Shown here: positions 10,711 through 21,661 of the stretch, piece after piece | How the letters are laid out: every line of letters starts with the position of its first letter | Numbering within the stretch: the stretch's first letter is position 1 | DNA from: Niebla homalea | Lineage: Eukaryota; Ascomycota; Lecanoromycetes; Lecanorales; Ramalinaceae | Direction of reading: 5' to 3' | Assembly: GCA_019925105.1 (NCBI GenBank) | Contig: JAHGAU010000035.1 | Span: forward strand, 62,001 to 126,000 | DNA length: 64,000 nucleotides | Program-made: the position numbers and the translations under genes | The notes under the pieces: model-generated | What the model was told of the DNA's origin: nothing | The model's input: only the letters and a program-made list of their open reading frames with translations | Databases searched by the model: none

Positions 10711-12024
10711 ATGACTGCTCCTACTGCCGCAAGGTCGCTGGCTGACCTGGAGCACTACATTCGCACATGTCCCGTCATCGACAATCACGCTCACAACATC
10801 TACAACCTGGACTGGCTGAAGAGGGAGAATCTACTGACAATAACCACCGAAGCCACTGAGCTAGCACTTGAGGACACATCGACATCACTTCCACACCTCC
10901 GGGCAGTGAAACAGTTGCGTAAACTCTACGATCTACCTATAGGGGCAGACTGGGCAGCAATCGTCCAGAAACGGGCTGAGTTGCTCGACCATGACGCCGA
11001 TGCGTTGACGCAGAAATGCATGGAAAATACTCAAAGTATCCTCATAGACGACGGCTTTGATGACCCTGTTGCTCTTCAGCCATACCACTGGCACAACAGA
11101 TTCACCCATTCGTCATGCAAACGTCTTATCCGTATTGAAGAACTAGCGTCTGATATTCTTTCCTCTCTGTACGACAGGAAACAGATCTCCATTGAATCTG
11201 CGCTTACAGACGAAGAAGCCTGCAGCATAGCTTGGGCAACGTTTTTGGCTGCCTTTGAAGCTGCCATCGCCGCCGCCCTAGACTCCTCCGAGATCGCAGG
11301 CTTCAAGTCTGCCATCTGCTTCACGTCCGGGCTGGCAGTCACCATACCCTCTTCCGACATCGAGATCTTGAACTCCGGTCTTCGCAGCTTCCGGCACGAT
11401 TTCCTACCGACTTGTGTCGCCGAGGATTTCGCCATTGAAGCTAAAGGCATGAACGACGCCCTTGTAATCAGCACATGCAAGCTCATCGCCGCTGCGCATC
11501 ACCAACAGAAATTCGCCAAGCCGCTACAATTCCACACCGGCATTGGCAACCAGGAAATCCCTGTGCTCGAATCAAATCCCGCGTGCCTCCAACCGCTCAT
11601 CACTGCTTTTTCTGGCGTCCCGATTATCCTGCTGCATGCATCATATCCCTACACACGTACCGCTGGCCACCTCGCTACCGTCTTCAAGAACGTCTACCTT
11701 GACATCGGCGCCGTGTTTCCTGAAGTCTCGCGCGATGGCCAGGAACGGGTGCTGAGGCAGTGCATGGACTTGACCCCGTCGTCGAAGTTGCTATGGAGCA
11801 CAGACGGGCACTGGTTTCCGGAGACCTTTTGGTTGGCAAACCTACAGGGACGGGAAGCTTTGAGAAGGGTCCTAGGGGAGTATGTGGAAAGAGAAGACTT
11901 GACGGTGCAAGAGGCCGTGATGGCGGCGAAGGCGATTTTATTTGAAAACTCTAACAGGATCTATCAACTGGGGCTGAGCATTGATCAAAGCAGGCTTCAG
12001 ACACAAGGACAACCTTCCGATTAA
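10711..12024 (+). CDS. Amidohydrolase-2 family protein like the N-terminal domain of FluG, stand-alone
   Basis: Single exon, 437 aa. It has the TIM-barrel amidohydrolase opening VIDNHAHN (HxH at residues 26 and 28). Later strand motifs match the N-terminal half of fungal FluG and plant nodulin/GS-I-like proteins: FHTGIGNQEI, PLITAFSGVPIILLHASYPY, VYLDIGAVFPEVSRDGQE and LLWSTDGHWFPETFWLAN. The C-terminal glutamine-synthetase domain of FluG is absent, and no such sequence follows before the next gene. FluG acts in the extracellular sporulation signal pathway of Aspergillus; single-domain paralogues are metal-dependent hydrolases or decarboxylases of unknown substrate. No signal peptide is present, so it is probably cytoplasmic. 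The catalytic activity is inferred from the family, not demonstrated. Confidence 0.85.
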   Translation: MTAPTAARSLADLEHYIRTCPVIDNHAHNIYNLDWLKRENLLTITTEATELALEDTSTSLPHLRAVKQLRKLYDLPIGADWAAIVQKRAELLDHDADALTQKCMENTQSILIDDGFDDPVALQPYHWHNRFTHSSCKRLIRIEELASDILSSLYDRKQISIESALTDEEACSIAWATFLAAFEAAIAAALDSSEIAGFKSAICFTSGLAVTIPSSDIEILNSGLRSFRHDFLPTCVAEDFAIEAKGMNDALVISTCKLIAAAHHQQKFAKPLQFHTGIGNQEIPVLESNPACLQPLITAFSGVPIILLHASYPYTRTAGHLATVFKNVYLDIGAVFPEVSRDGQERVLRQCMDLTPSSKLLWSTDGHWFPETFWLANLQGREALRRVLGEYVEREDLTVQEAVMAAKAILFENSNRIYQLGLSIDQSRLQTQGQPSD

Positions 12025-12559
12025 AGAAAGGACTATGGGTCTTGAATCCGAATGGGCCAACGTGCCTCTGGGATGGGAAATCGCGCATTCTTTTCGGCCC
12101 CTCTGCTCATTGACGCTTCATCTCATCGTGATATTGTCTATCAGGAGCTTCTATTGTCTACAATATCCCTGCATTTGAAACAGGCTTGTTGGCTCGCGCT
12201 TGTCGCCAAAATGTGTCAGACAGCTGCCATGATGCAGGGCCCCCAACAGAACAACAACAGACAGTGTACCTTTCGAAGACCTGCCGAGCGCTTATATCTA
12301 CAGGGACCAGCTCCCTCCCAGAACCAGTCCAAAACCACGGCCGCATTGATCAACTGTGGTTGACTCGCGTGGGATTTTAGCCATTGGGAAACGTGGGATA
12401 TCAAATACCGCGTAAGCGATCCCAGGGTGGAGCCTGGATAAGATGGACCATCACACAAATAATCAAACCAGTCTCGACCTGAGATTTTGAGACCTTTTCA
12501 TTGCCAAAGCGGTCCTGCCTCAAGTCCCTGACCACAGGGCCTCAGAGGAAGTCAAGAAA
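12025..12559. other. Intergenic, promoter of the secreted protein gene
   Basis: Contains only short frames on both strands. It should hold the promoter of the gene starting at 12560. Confidence 0.5.
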
Positions 12560-13453
12560 ATGAAGGCTATCATCGCCTCTCTCGTCACAGCTGTTTTCTT
12601 TTCAACGTACATTCAAGCCATTCCCCTATTCTCTGACCCTACGACTGCAACGATCTCTTCGCAACCCAATCTGACCGGAACCAACGGCGGATTTTGCGCC
12701 CCACCTTCCGAGCACTACCAATGGGTTAGATCGGGTTGGCTCCGGGAGGATTGCTATGCAGCCTTCAACCTGATGCGAAGTTCTGTTTTGAGCGTCAAGG
12801 ATGTAGTGCATACATTCGTGGACGTCAGGTCAAAGAGCTTCCCGCCGAAGCCCAACGAAGTCATGACACCCAAGAGGTACCCCGTTAGTGAGTTTCAAAC
12901 CTATCTTTCGAGCAAGGGCGGTCAATTCTTTGCTTCAGATGAGTTGTAAAGCTACAGGAGAGAAATGAGAGGGGTTCAGATCCAGGGTGTTAATTCTTGG
13001 TTCTTCATAGATACCTGCACCATGGCCTTGATCCTAATCTCCACGTTCGAGAGAAAGGAGGGCAGGAGTTATTTGCCCGGCGCCCAAGGCTTTCCATTCG
13101 TTGCAAAGGACACTTCGACATACGCGGAGATCATCCAAGACGTCGTTCGATTAGAGGACCATTGTCTAGATCGTCAAGGCATTCCCGGGTGGACCCAGCT
13201 AGGTGCGCCCTCCAAGCCACACTTGCCAGCGGATACTTCCAAGATTGGTATCCCCAGATGTACGGGCTCTGATTGGCTGACCTGTTCGTACCCTGTAGGC
13301 GAAAGTAACGGTCTTGGAGCCTTCTTTTGGGCTACAGGATCGGCCTTGGACATGGATTTCCCGCAATGGGCCTCTGACATTGAAGGTGCCAATCTGCTGA
13401 ATGAGACTGATGCCGTACCAATTTACGAAGCGAAACCGCAGTTGACCGGCTAG
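12560..13453 (+). CDS. Small secreted cysteine-containing protein, two exons
   Basis: Exon 1 is 12560-12887, intron 12888-13010 (123 bp, GTGAGT...TTCATAG, contains an in-frame TAA), exon 2 is 13011-13453; the product is 256 aa. The N-terminus MKAIIASLVTAVFFSTYIQA is a clear signal peptide ending in A-x-A-like residues. The mature part has the layout seen in many fungal secreted proteins of unknown role: an early Cys, a DC-x-A motif (EDCYAAFNLM), a central TP-x-x-Y-x-x-N-T-C-x-hydrophobic strand created exactly at the splice junction, and a later Cys. An extra Cys pair occurs near SDWLTCSYP. Two shorter genes at 17.5-19.5 kb share the general four-Cys layout. Candidate apoplastic or cell-wall protein; no catalytic motif recognised. 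Confidence 0.75.
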
Positions 13454-16240
13454 TACATTATGAGTATGTCCACTACCAAATCAAGAACTAAGCTACGGTA
13501 TACCTTTGACGTCAGTCAAGCAAATCTCGGGCGTTGTTTGCCACACATTGAGGAATCATCATCATTATGAAACACTCATCTTTCTCAACTTATTCAAAAT
13601 CATATAGGCATCATTATCTCATCGCTGTAATCATTGTCCTACCTCTTTCTTCTATTAAGCTCTCCCGCAACTGAGAAAGCCAGTATTGTATGAATCAACG
13701 CCGATGAATCATTGCAAGTCATAGACCATTGCTTGGAGAACCTCCACACCGAGTAAGAGCTCAACAGATTTGATTGGCAAGATCTATCAGCGACGAGGAG
13801 CCTTCCAAGCGCGAAGCTACTTTACAATTGCGAATTTATATGGCCCCTGTGTATGCATGAAGCACAGGAAGATAGATTGGACCATTGCCTAGGCGCATTT
13901 ATTACCCCGATGTACTACAGACTGCAACTGAGGTACAATGATCCGGTGGATAGCGGCCTTATCCAGAGCAGCTCCTAGGAATTTTTGGTACGTTCCCTGC
14001 AAAGTTATCATGTCGAGCCTTTCCTGACGAAAATCATTCTAATAAAAGACCATGAATCTATACGTGAAGTCGAATCATTCGATCGCGGCCTTTCTGCTTC
14101 ATTACTCCTTTGCCAGAGCCACCAAAGCCATTTAGCTCCACTGCGCCTCCAAAGTTTTGATCTCTATGGAAATTCCATTAAAGTGAATTTGGGTTGTAAA
14201 ACAAAGAGAGTGCCTTCACAGAAAGGGAAGTTCAGGTAAAATTGCAAATCGTCTTTCATCCTGTCAGCTCTTCTTCAAACAACAGTACTCTACTTCATAC
14301 ACCAGCACCGCCCAGGTCTCTCAATTCCTCCACAACCCCTATTCGATAGACAACATACCCGCGTCTCCGGGATCCCCATCGCCAACGACGACCCAAGTCT
14401 CGCCAGATCCCAGCACGTTCCCCACACGTATCAACCCCAGCCCCACGCTTCATCCTCATTTCCGTCAAAGAAGGAATGAGTAGCAATCCCACTCCCCCTT
14501 TATCCTACCACCTCAAGCCTCACCCCCGCATACCCTACCGCGCTTCCCCCCTTCCTCCTTCTGCACCACCCCAAACTCCGCTTCATGATCTATCTACATC
14601 CACCACGCCGGCACCACCTCCCACCACCCCTATCAATAGCACCATCCCCTCGCCGCGCGGACTCCACCACCAAACTCCCCATCCTTCCCCCTCCCCCTCT
14701 CCTCCCCCACCATCCCCATCTTCCACCAACGCAGAAAGAAGGGCCGTGCACGTCCACGTCCATATTCGACACCAACAATGAGCGACGTGGGGTTTAACCT
14801 CGCAGCCAGCGCCAGCAGCGCCATCTATCCCGCTACTGCTGCGTGCCCCCATCACCTTTACATCGTAGCTAGTGACATTGATGGTGATGGTGGTGGTGGT
14901 GGTGGTGGTGGTGGGCGCGGTTGTTGGGGGGGGGGGGGGGCACTGTTCAGTCCGGGGAATCCGGGGTGGCCAGTGGATTGAGTGGGGCTGGAGGGGTCGC
15001 GAAGCGCTGAGGATGTCATTGGAGAAGAAAGGCGGGAGGGCGGTGGTGGTGGCGGCGCGGTGTCCGGCGTCTGGGAAGGCTTGGGTTGGTGGTGGATGGG
15101 GGTGGACGGGGGGTTCCGCTGGAGAAGCTGCTGGGGTGGGGGTGTGCAGAGGGTGATGAGAGTGTTGATGGGAATGTGTAAGGTGATTGAGGTGGCGATA
15201 GTGAGGAGATGGGGGCAGGGTGGGTCAGGCCGATTACGTCGGAGAGGGGAGTGTGTCAAGCTGGTGATTGTGCCGGAGGTCCAAGAGGGTGGGAAGTTGG
15301 AGACGGGGAGGAGCCAAAGTGTGAGTGTTCAGCTTACACTGCCCCCCCCCAAAAAGGGAGGGTAAGTATTCGCTGATAGAAGATGCAAGTCTCGCGTCTA
15401 GTGCTGTTGCATTGAAGCAATGGTGATGTGTGGCGCACAGGGTGTCCTCTTCCAGGTTCACCTGCTTTTGCTTGTAAAAGACTGCCACTATCTGTGCTTA
15501 ATCGATGACTGTCAGCCCCCAGGTTAGAATTGGAGCCAGCATTGCCGTATGGGGGATGCTAGATCTTTCAAGACACGGGATCGTCTGTAGCAAACCCCCT
15601 CCCCCCGGGAAACTCACCGAATCAAGTGAAACGCAAAGTCAGGGTCGCTTCGTACAGTGCAGAAGGAAAGAATGCCTCCCAAACCTATCTATTTACTTAG
15701 GTGAAACGCGGGAGTCACGATAACTTTCCCGGCGTGGAATGGGGGTACGATATATCACCCGCGAGACAGGGACAAAATTGGGGTAAAACATCTAGAGTTA
15801 TATAGTATACGAGCTGGTACCACTTGGTCAGCTGTATGAATGCGGGCCTCCCTGCCGTCATATCAATATCGATCCGATAATAATGTCTGCATCACGAAAG
15901 GAACCGTCTGAGCTCGATGGCCATCCAATCCCATTCGGATTATTGCGTAGTTGGTTGGTCTCTTCTGACCTACTACTACTACATCATCATTAAAAGAATG
16001 GCTCCTTTCCTTCCCTACTGAAGAGCAGTGACTATCAAAGAAGCTATATAATGTGTTGAAGAAGAAAAAAAGGACGGACGTTGTTTTGGCGATTGTTGGG
16101 GTAGGGGGGGAATGGTGACAAGAACCTCTGCTCGCGATCAAGCTGGATGAGAAGGGGTTTTCATTCCAACGTTAATTCAAGGCAACGGGCGAACCGCTGT
16201 GCTTTATCTATTCTTCAAATATAGTGTTTAGGAAGTGACG
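13454..16240. other. Long gene-poor, low-complexity region
   Basis: No convincing gene. The part from about 14470 to 15370 is strongly strand-asymmetric: C-rich on plus up to ~14850, then G-rich. This creates long Pro-rich or Gly/Val-rich frames that are compositional artefacts. Further downstream the DNA is ordinary. Confidence 0.6.
14884..14940. repeat. GGT microsatellite followed by a 15-base G tract
   Basis: A (TGG/GGT)n tract from about 14884 to 14913 is followed by an uninterrupted run of 15 G (14926-14940). The plus strand could form a G-quadruplex; such runs are also prone to polymerase slippage and assembly error. Confidence 0.9.
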
Positions 16241-16588
16241 ATGTCCCAGCTGGCCAATCCAGAGCCAGTTCTCGGCTACCAGCGCGACAAGTCGCTGGCC
16301 ATTCGAACCTCTACGGGGTCTTCAGAGTGTTCAGGATATCTTGGACTTGAATCTTATTTTTTTAGAGATCAGAAGTACGTGGAAGGGACGCTCAAGATCT
16401 CGACGACTGTGTGTGAGGATGCATGTGCGACCTCAATCTCGAGCGAGACTTCAGACAATCATTGGGCCGCGCTTTTGGAAATCACCCGTGACCAATCCTA
16501 TGGATGGGGGGGCTTCTTCGACCTGAGATGTGGGAATGTTACCTCAGTCCTGGGGGGTAATTGGATGCCTCCGCCCTCCGAGAAGTAG
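16241..16588 (+). CDS. Possible small hypothetical protein (115 aa)
   Basis: Open frame starting MSQLANPEPV and ending PPPSEK. Composition is mixed and protein-like (Gly, Trp and Tyr near YGWGGFFDLRCGN), but no domain, signal peptide or homologue is recognised. It is listed because the neighbouring 2.5 kb has no better candidate; it may be spurious. Confidence 0.22.
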   Translation: MSQLANPEPVLGYQRDKSLAIRTSTGSSECSGYLGLESYFFRDQKYVEGTLKISTTVCEDACATSISSETSDNHWAALLEITRDQSYGWGGFFDLRCGNVTSVLGGNWMPPPSEK

Positions 16589-16826
16589 AAGAAACCTCAA
16601 AGATAAGCGACAGGACACACAGGGACCACCCCAACCCCAAAAAAGATCTGGTCCCGCGTTTGCAATCTTCCCACAAAAGAGCAAATACACCGTCTTCGGC
16701 GGCTGCCATCAGATATCACCAGCAACATCCGCCGCAGGCTCAATACCTCTCATTACCCAAGCCTTTCTCTATGCAAAGTGCACCGTCCACCATTCCAACG
16801 CCTCACTATCAACGTCCGTCACGATC

Positions 16827-17449
16827 TCAACAGCCTGGCACCGCATCCCCAAATCTCTGCAGCGCGTTGATGATTCGCTCCCTAAATGTCAGGAGATCAT
16901 CCTCTAGCCAGTACCGCTGGCACAGCGCCTCAGAGCCCAGCATCTCGGTCCGTGGTGTGGCCAAGTTGGCAGACTTGAAGGCCAGCAGATCCAACGTATC
17001 GAACATAACATCGTCTCTGCCTTTGAGACGCGGGTGATGTACATTGCCCACGCTGATCTTACTGAACGAGAGGCTTGACGTGTCTGAGTTAAATGATCGG
17101 GATTTGTCGCTGCTGACACGTGATGGTCGTAGCAGATGTATCGGAGGCCTGCATCGGACGTGTTGGCGACGTATGGCTTACCCGTCGCCCTACTCATGTC
17201 GGTCGCAGAGAGGAGGGTTTGGGTCCAGGACACGCGAACAACGAAGTGGAAGTGCCGCATCCAATACAAGAAGCTCTTGGCCTCGTCATCGATCTGGTGA
17301 TTGGCGAGGAGACTGTCCTGTCTGGTGGAAAAGCGGGCTCGCCATAGCGCGGATGAATCTCCTTTGGGGGTAGAGAAGGGTCCGGGAAAGAAGTGCTCGC
17401 GTACGAAGGACCCGAGGTCGGCAGGCAGAACGAGGAGATTGAAATGCAT
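16827..17449 (-). CDS. Orphan hypothetical protein, two exons, possibly 5'-truncated
   Basis: Exon 1 is 17449-17182, intron 17084-17181 (98 bp, GTAAGC donor, branch-like TTTAAC before CTCAG), exon 2 is 17083-16827; the product is 174 aa. The frame continues upstream to about 17530 without an ATG, and the next same-strand gene ends at 17550, only 20 bp beyond. The reading therefore starts either at the internal ATG at 17449 (MHFNLLVLPADLG) or the gene has lost its 5' part. The sequence has protein-like blocks such as SFLYWMRHFHFVVRVSW and DDVMFDTLDLLAF, but I recognise no domain. Confidence 0.45.
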
Positions 17450-17549
17450 GAGGTAGATGGACTCCTCTGTGTCTTCGAACTGGAATTCCGATTCGACGTC
17501 AGAAAACCAGGTTTTCGCACCCGCCCACACCTTCAGCTCACATCTTCAC

Positions 17550-18101
17550 TCAAGCAACGTCAACACTCTCAGTCATCGTCCGATTCGCCTCCACCATCCC
17601 CCGCAAATCCGCCGGCAGAACGCCAAATCGCACGGCATGACCTCGATCGGGCCCCCACAAGGAGACCCCTCCGAAGCTGTCATCCGTTATACACTCCTGC
17701 ACCAACAACCTCGAATAATGGAGAAACCCGTCCCATGTGACAAGCGCATCTGCGCGGCTGGGTAGACTCCAATGCACCCAGCACGAGTCGAAGATTTCTT
17801 CGTCGGGCAGGACGATGTAACCTGGATTGGCGCGCCTGGTCTGATCGGACGTGCAGGTGACGGCGCCATGCTGAACGCCACCTGGATTTTGTCTCAGGTA
17901 GAAGTTCTCGATGGCGGCGAAGCAGTCGACGGGCCTAATTGGGTGGAATGGGATCGGACGGCATCTGGAGGCGAAATAGTTCAAGCTGAGGGCGGACGCC
18001 TCCAGGGCTGTGAGGTTCGAGGGCGGAAGTGCTGAGAGAGCGAGGGCATGCTGGAGAAGGATAAGAAGGAGATAGAGATTAAATAGGATGGCTTGAAACA
18101 T
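17550..18101 (-). CDS. Small secreted cysteine-containing protein, copy 1 of a tandem pair
   Basis: Single exon, 183 aa, starting MFQAILFNLYLLLILLQHALA, a signal peptide with cleavage expected near LALS-A. After cleavage it begins ALPPSNLTAL, nearly the same as the neighbour's ALPPPNLTAL. Four or five Cys are spaced as in the neighbour: SRC...DCFAAI...VTCTSD...DSCWVHW...VQEC. Other shared blocks are NPGYIVLPDEE, a charged WDGF segment and a terminal ESVDVA. No enzyme motif is seen. It overlaps nothing, and its stop is 20 bp from the upstream end of the orphan gene frame. Paralogy with 18924-19493 is direct from sequence; function is unknown. Confidence 0.72.
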   Translation of the reverse strand: MFQAILFNLYLLLILLQHALALSALPPSNLTALEASALSLNYFASRCRPIPFHPIRPVDCFAAIENFYLRQNPGGVQHGAVTCTSDQTRRANPGYIVLPDEEIFDSCWVHWSLPSRADALVTWDGFLHYSRLLVQECITDDSFGGVSLWGPDRGHAVRFGVLPADLRGMVEANRTMTESVDVA

Positions 18102-18923
18102 GAGTCCTTTGAATCGGTGAGATAGCCGTAGAGTAGAGTGTACAAACATTCGGGCCAGTCGGCTTCGTAAGAGTCAAGGAGAGAGTGACAGACGGTCGAC
18201 AGGAATTCTTTCAACGATGTTGCTGGTACTCTTCATTCTGTATGCGTTGTCGGCTGCTGCGTTCGGTTGTCGCATCCGCTTCCTTGGGTCAATGAACGTT
18301 CAGACAGTTCATGACGCTGAACCTATGTCTCTCCTTCAGCCGCCGCAAAACAAGTCGAGGCAGTAGCGCCACATTAATGATGAGACGTGCACGTGGGGCG
18401 TGGACACGATTACAACGTGCGCAACGTTGGACTCTGATTCCCGCACAAACATCCTCTTTGCGACAATGACTCTTTGAACGAAGCGCAGCCACTTTGAAAC
18501 CATTCCCTTGGCCAATCAAGTGCGTTTGGGATGAATTAGAGAGGGAGCCAAGAGTGTCGGAGGCATCAGACAGCAGCGGCAACGATTTCTGAGTCCCCTC
18601 CAAAGTATATACAGGTCCATATTGGGTTGGGTCGCTCCGCTCGTGTAGCGGCAATTATTTGCGAGTTGTAGTGACAGAGTCGCTGAGAGGCTCGCTCTCA
18701 AACCCAGAATCCTGATGAGCATATTGGCGAATATACCTTACCTTGACAAACTTGGCGATCCTATCATCGGATTTCGATGATCGAGCTCCAGCTTCTGCCT
18801 GAAGAGCAGCATATCTTGCCAATCTCATTTCCCGAGATTCGAAAGACCCAACATCGGGAGGAGATAATTGACATGACCTCTCTACTCCATGACTTCCTGA
18901 GACCCTTCACCGACATCCCCAGC
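18102..18923. other. Intergenic region within the tandem pair
   Basis: Separates the stop of copy 2 from the start of copy 1, both on minus. No gene seen; it should include the promoter of copy 1. Confidence 0.5.
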
Positions 18924-19493
18924 TCAATTAACATCAACACTCCCCCTCATCGTCCCATTTCCTACCTCCACTGGCACCCTGAAATCTGGCGACCAGACTG
19001 GCGACCAAACTTTGAATTGCACAATGTGACCCACATCATACCCCCACTCATTAACCCCCCCGTTTCTGTTACCTCCTAAACACTCATGCACCAGGTGCCG
19101 CGAGAACCAGGAGAAACTATCCCACGACACCAGCACATCCGTCCGATGTGGGATATCCCAAGCTACCTCGCACGAGCCGACTGTCTCACTATCAGGCAGG
19201 AGAACGTAGGACGGGTTATGTGCCTTTGCAATGTCGTAGGTGCAGATGAAGTCAATCGGAAGCAAACCTGGTGGTTCAACCCTTTCTTGGAACTGGTCAA
19301 TGGCGTCAAAGCAATCGTTTGCCTGGATTATGCGTGATGAGGGGGTAACAATGCTGCAGTCGGTGACGAACACGCCCTGGCTGTAGGGGCCATTTAGGGC
19401 TGTGAGGTTCGGGGGCGGCAAAGCTGGGAGGGCGATGGCATGGTAGATGTTCACGAAAAGGAGGCAGAGAGTGAGTAGGATGAGTTGATGCAT
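18924..19493 (-). CDS. Small secreted cysteine-containing protein, copy 2 of a tandem pair
   Basis: Single exon, 189 aa, starting MHQLILLTLCLLFVNIYHAIA, a signal peptide. The mature protein shares ALPPPNLTAL, DCFDAIDQF, NPSYVLLPDSE, VSWDSFSWFSR, a late H-x-C (LVHECL), the block GGV-x-x-WG-x-D-x-GH and a terminal GSVDVN with copy 1. Four Cys are placed alike, so two disulfides are likely. An N-terminal extension up to 19562 is possible but would bury the signal peptide. Likely a lineage-specific secreted protein; effector or cell-wall roles are inference only. Confidence 0.72.
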   Translation of the reverse strand: MHQLILLTLCLLFVNIYHAIALPALPPPNLTALNGPYSQGVFVTDCSIVTPSSRIIQANDCFDAIDQFQERVEPPGLLPIDFICTYDIAKAHNPSYVLLPDSETVGSCEVAWDIPHRTDVLVSWDSFSWFSRHLVHECLGGNRNGGVNEWGYDVGHIVQFKVWSPVWSPDFRVPVEVGNGTMRGSVDVN

Positions 19494-19977
19494 GAAGCCT
19501 TTGAGCGGATGGAACGGCCTAGAAAGGTGAGATGGATCTCGTTCGGGCCACAGAAGTGACAATTGTGCCGGGTATCGTGAAGGATGATCGGCAGGATCTC
19601 ACTTCAATCTTGGCAATCGTGATTGGGTATGCATCCTGATGCAGTATTTGCCGCTGGGAAGCACACACTTGTAGGCGATCCAAGCGTCTTTCGAAAGCGA
19701 GTGAGACACAATCATTGGCGTGAGACCCTGCCTTGCTCTAACGTTCAAACCGAAGCTAGATTCTCGACCGTGATTTCCTGGTGTTCCGGGAGAGGCAGTG
19801 GCCTGCCGAGAATACGTCCGTACGGCCCGTCTTGGACTAATGCCTTACTGCCGGATATCATCGGGTCCTCCCACGACCACTGTTTTGACCAGGATATCAA
19901 GAGGGGACAGTTCACTGACGCTCTTGACCCACTTTCAGAATTAACCCTCAATAGTAAGGGGGTTCATACCCAAGCGG
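19494..19977. other. Intergenic, no gene seen
   Basis: Lies between the secreted protein start and the 3' end of the P450 gene. It should contain the promoter of copy 2; nothing else is recognised. Confidence 0.5.
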
Positions 19978-21661
19978 TCATCGAGCCTTTCCCGTTTCCG
20001 CCTCATCCCCCCTTTCCACCTTCTCGCCATAAGCGTACGCCCACTCCGCCCCATTGAATCCCGCCCTCACCTTGATCTTGACACTGATATCTTCCTTGGG
20101 CGGATGTATGGAACTCGCGACACGTCCCCAATCGACTGCCGGCCATACCCACTGGCCCGCTGTCGGTTCGAGGTCAAACCTAGCGACCATCATCGCCAAA
20201 ATACCCGTCACCTCAGCGGTGGCAAAATGTCTCCCTGGGCAGATTGTTGCCCCGCCGCCCCAAGCCTTGAATGCACCCTTGCTACCAGCGCCCAGGTTTT
20301 CCTTGAGGAATCGCCGCGCATTGAAGGATGCGGCGTCTGGGCCCCATATTTCGGTGTTGTGGTGCACTGGTGCACTGGGCATTTGCACAATACCGCCCTT
20401 CTTCAGGAGGTAGCGGTCATCGAGAAGAGTATCTTCGATGACCATGCGGTTCGTGGCATTGTGAGTATGGATGCGTAGAGTTTCCCGAAAGGTGGAGAGG
20501 AGCAGAGGACAGGCTGAGGCAAGTTTGCTGGGCTCAATGACAATTTTTGTTGTGCTCCCGTCATCTCCTTCGGAGGCTTCTTGTATAGTCGTTGCCGCCT
20601 TGACCTCTTCTCGAAGGTCCTTCAGCAGGGACGGGTCAGAGTAAATGTGCAGGGTGGCCCAAAACATTACTGGAGTCGCGTTAACCAAGACGCCGACAAG
20701 GGTGCCCAGTTCGAAGCGTGCGGTATCATCGTTGGTGGCGCCATACCTCGCATTGACCTCGTGTCGAACGCGAAAGACGCCAAGGGCGCTGTCGAGACCG
20801 CCAGCATCGATGTATTTGTTGAAAGCATGGGTGAGCCGCTCGCGTGCCTGCCAGGCTTTGCGTGCGCTCCACCGCGGAAAGGGCGCGAACAGGATTTTCG
20901 TCATGGACTTGTCAAAGGTCCAAAAGTCTTCCGCGAGGGAAGGTTCGGCAGCGATTGGGTTGAGGGGACCGTATATGGCGCTGGTGGAAGCAACCGCAAA
21001 CTCCCTTCTCAGCCAAGCGAACAATTGTATTGTTGTGCCTTTCTTGCTCCTCCAATCCCCATCAAGGCTATCCAAGCTCTTCAATGTTCGTTCCAAGACT
21101 GCCTTGACCATAAGCTCTAGATTCTCCGACCCGATTACCATCTCCTTATGCATTTCCTGGCTGGTATCGTGCATGAAATTCCCATCACCCTCTTTCAAAT
21201 CCACATTTCTTTGAATGTAGGCCATGAAATGATCCCCAAGATCGAACAAGCGAGGGCATAGTGCGACCATCAACGGGGCGATGGAGAGGGTTTTGGAGGC
21301 GCGCTCAGCTGCCGTGATCAACGTAGGGGAGTTGATCACGTAGACATTCTGCGTGAGCATTGGTAGCGTAAAGATTGGGAAAGCAGTCTCGTTGCTAAGG
21401 CCCGTCAGCATCACATCTATTGCTCGTCCTCAGAGAGGGGAATTTGGCATACCATAAATCTTCGAAGTATTTGGTGCCACGTCGCAAGAGGTTCAGCAGA
21501 TGGCCCAAGTAAGGTAGGAATGTGGGAACGACATGTGGCTCTCGCGGATCTGGCTCCGGGACTTTGACCAAGAAATATCTGAGAGAAAGGAAGGCAAAGG
21601 CAAGGAGGGCGAGAGAAATAGGGACAGGGTGTGGGACATCGATGATAAATGTGGAAGACAT
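19978..21661 (-). CDS. Cytochrome P450, CYP7/CYP8-like, two exons
   Basis: Exon 1 is 21661-21453, intron 21395-21452 (58 bp, GTATGC...CCTTAG), exon 2 is 21394-19978; the product is 541 aa. The N-terminus has a hydrophobic anchor (PISLALLAFAFLSLRYFL), so the protein should sit on the ER membrane. P450 hallmarks: ExxR in FRETLRI (Glu374), FNARRF (427-432), and heme loop WGGGATICPGRHFA with Cys455. The I helix reads GVLVNATPVMFWATL, without the usual acidic-Thr oxygen-activation pair; this is a known trait of the CYP7/CYP8 branch (sterol 7-alpha-hydroxylases, prostacyclin synthase) and its fungal relatives. Substrate unknown; oxysterol-like or oxylipin chemistry is plausible from the family only. 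Confidence 0.88.

Noticed and set aside
14476..15365. Several Pro-rich or Gly-rich frames of 90-133 codons
   Set aside because: They arise from the C/G-skewed repeats; no domain, no credible start or splice context.
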